DNA of 38,063 nt, from the NCBI GenBank assembly GCA_937941455.1, contig CALDHM010000023.1, forward strand, positions 1-38,063, read 5' to 3'. The translations under genes were made by a program, and so were the position numbers. A model generated the notes under the pieces. It saw only the letters and a list, made by a program, of their open reading frames with translations. It made no database searches and was not told where the DNA came from. Every line of letters begins with the position of its first letter. The first letter of the stretch is position 1. The DNA is from an uncultured Pirellulaceae bacterium (lineage in GTDB: Bacteria; Planctomycetota; Planctomycetia; Pirellulales; Pirellulaceae). Below, one piece after another: positions 37,019 to 38,063 of this stretch.

Positions 37019-38063
37019 GAGGGTTGCTCCGCACAAGCATTGTACAGCGACCGCCACTCGGCTCCCCGCTTTTTGAGCACGTTATTGAGATACTCCTCCC
37101 ACACCACGCGATCTTTGTCCTCATCCTTGACCACCGCGCCGAGAATTCCCGATGCCAGGTCCCCCGCGCTGACGTGGCCACTGCCAAAGCTGCCGGCCAG
37201 AGCCATACTGCCGGCCAGCACCGAAATGGCCTCGGCGGGCGAAAGCACACCTGATGGAGATTTCACTATGGCCTTGCCGTCCAACGTTTGTCCCAACCGC
37301 AATTCGCGGAAAATCGTCACGACTTGTTCGATCGCCTCGTCGGCGGGGAGGGGGGCTTGCAGTTCGAGGTTGACGGCCAGCTCGCGCACCCGCCGCTTGA
37401 CGATTTCGACCTCTGTTTCGAGCGTTTCGGGGGACGGCAGCACGACGATATTGAAGCGACGTTTGAGTGCGGCCGACATGTCGTTGACCCCTCGGTCGCG
37501 CGTGTTCGCCGTGGCAATGACGGAAAAACCTTTGGCGGCTGGAAGTTCACGGCCCAGTTCGGGAATCGCCAACCTTTTTTCGGAAAGAATCGAGATCAAG
37601 GCGTCCTGGACCTCCGACGCGCAGCGAGTAATTTCTTCGAATCGCGCAAGCGATCCTGTTTCCATCGCCCGGTAGATCGGACTGCGAATCAACGCCGACT
37701 CGCTCGGACCGTGCGCGATCAGCATGGCGTAATTCCAGGTGTAACGAATTTGCTCCTCGGTCGTCCCCGCCGTTCCCTGCACGACCTTCGTGGAATCCCC
37801 GTTGATGGCGGCGGCAAGGTGCTCGGACAACCACGATTTGGCGGTACCCGGTTCACCCAGCAGCAACAAGGCGCGATCGGTCAGCAAGGTCGAGATGGCG
37901 ATCTCGACCAACCGCTGGCGGCCAATGTACTTCGGAGTGATCAGCATCCCGCCGACCTTCCCGCCGCAAATATAGGTCAGTACCGCGCGGGGGGACATGC
38001 GCCAACCGGGAGGGCGCGGCTGAGGATCATCCGCTTGGAGGGCGGCGAGTTCCGCAGCGTAAA
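37015..38063 (-). CDS. MoxR-type AAA+ ATPase (5' end outside window)
   Basis: The frame remains open to the right end of the window, so at least 348 residues are present and the start is missing. An apparent ATG at 37996-37998 is probably internal: the upstream codons read PRPPGWRM then SPRAVLTYICGG, which I recognise as part of the conserved N-terminus of this MoxR subgroup. Walker A is GEPGTAKS, Walker B is the variant RFEEITRC, sensor 1 is IATANTRD, and the arginine region is ALKRRF. It should couple ATP hydrolysis to remodelling of a partner, presumably the VWA or DUF5682 product. Its stop overlaps the DUF5682 GTG. Confidence 0.9.
   Translation of the reverse strand, partial: YAAELAALQADDPQPRPPGWRMSPRAVLTYICGGKVGGMLITPKYIGRQRLVEIAISTLLTDRALLLLGEPGTAKSWLSEHLAAAINGDSTKVVQGTAGTTEEQIRYTWNYAMLIAHGPSESALIRSPIYRAMETGSLARFEEITRCASEVQDALISILSEKRLAIPELGRELPAAKGFSVIATANTRDRGVNDMSAALKRRFNIVVLPSPETLETEVEIVKRRVRELAVNLELQAPLPADEAIEQVVTIFRELRLGQTLDGKAIVKSPSGVLSPAEAISVLAGSMALAGSFGSGHVSAGDLASGILGAVVKDEDKDRVVWEEYLNNVLKKRGAEWRSLYNACAEQPS

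Overview
The window looks like chromosomal DNA from a planctomycete, most likely of the Pirellulales. The inference rests on gene content: a lipid-free Tat-signal Gfo/Idh/MocA protein next to a secreted DUF1080 protein, a NatAB transporter whose permease is fused to a CPBP protease, an A/V-type ATPase operon with DUF2764, GC-rich intergenic hairpin repeats, and few Shine-Dalgarno sequences. No taxonomic marker (16S, rpoB) is present, so the assignment is not firm. No phage, IS element or CRISPR array was seen.

Layout, left to right. An initiator tRNA-fMet (minus strand) is followed by an ~850-bp stretch with imperfect 70-bp repeats and no convincing gene. Then come surE (-), guaA and ettA (+, with a clear -10 box upstream), a 56-residue basic protein (+), and a two-gene NatA / NatB-CPBP exporter (+). 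A housekeeping block follows: threonine synthase (-), a small membrane protein (+), thymidine kinase (+), hemW (-), an RNase Z-like hydrolase (-), panB (-), rpiB (+). Next is a secreted DUF1080 / Gfo-Idh-MocA pair (+), then (-) a glutamyl-endopeptidase-like S9 peptidase with a single-domain voltage-gated cation channel downstream.

From about 21.9 to 33.3 kb, all on the minus strand, lies a bioenergetic region. In transcription order it reads pntA, pntB, a secreted DUF4177-like protein, then A/V-ATPase subunits B, D, I, K, E, a DUF2764 (C-like) subunit and A. This is a circular permutation of the E-DUF2764-A-B-D-I-K order known from Bacteroidetes, Chlamydiae and spirochaetes. The K subunit keeps the Gln/Ser/Gln/Glu set used for Na+ binding in Enterococcus NtpK, so Na+ coupling is possible.

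The right edge (33.4-38.06 kb, minus strand) holds a tightly coupled three-gene module: a MoxR-type AAA+ ATPase (5' end outside the window), a 789-residue DUF5682 protein, and a VWA protein with an intact MIDAS. The N-terminal part of the DUF5682 protein carries GxRH / E / D / GxxH motifs reminiscent of the TraB/TIKI/EreA-ChaN hydrolase superfamily. This is the best candidate in the window for a poorly described biological system: an ATPase, a metal-dependent adhesion adaptor and a possible hydrolase effector.
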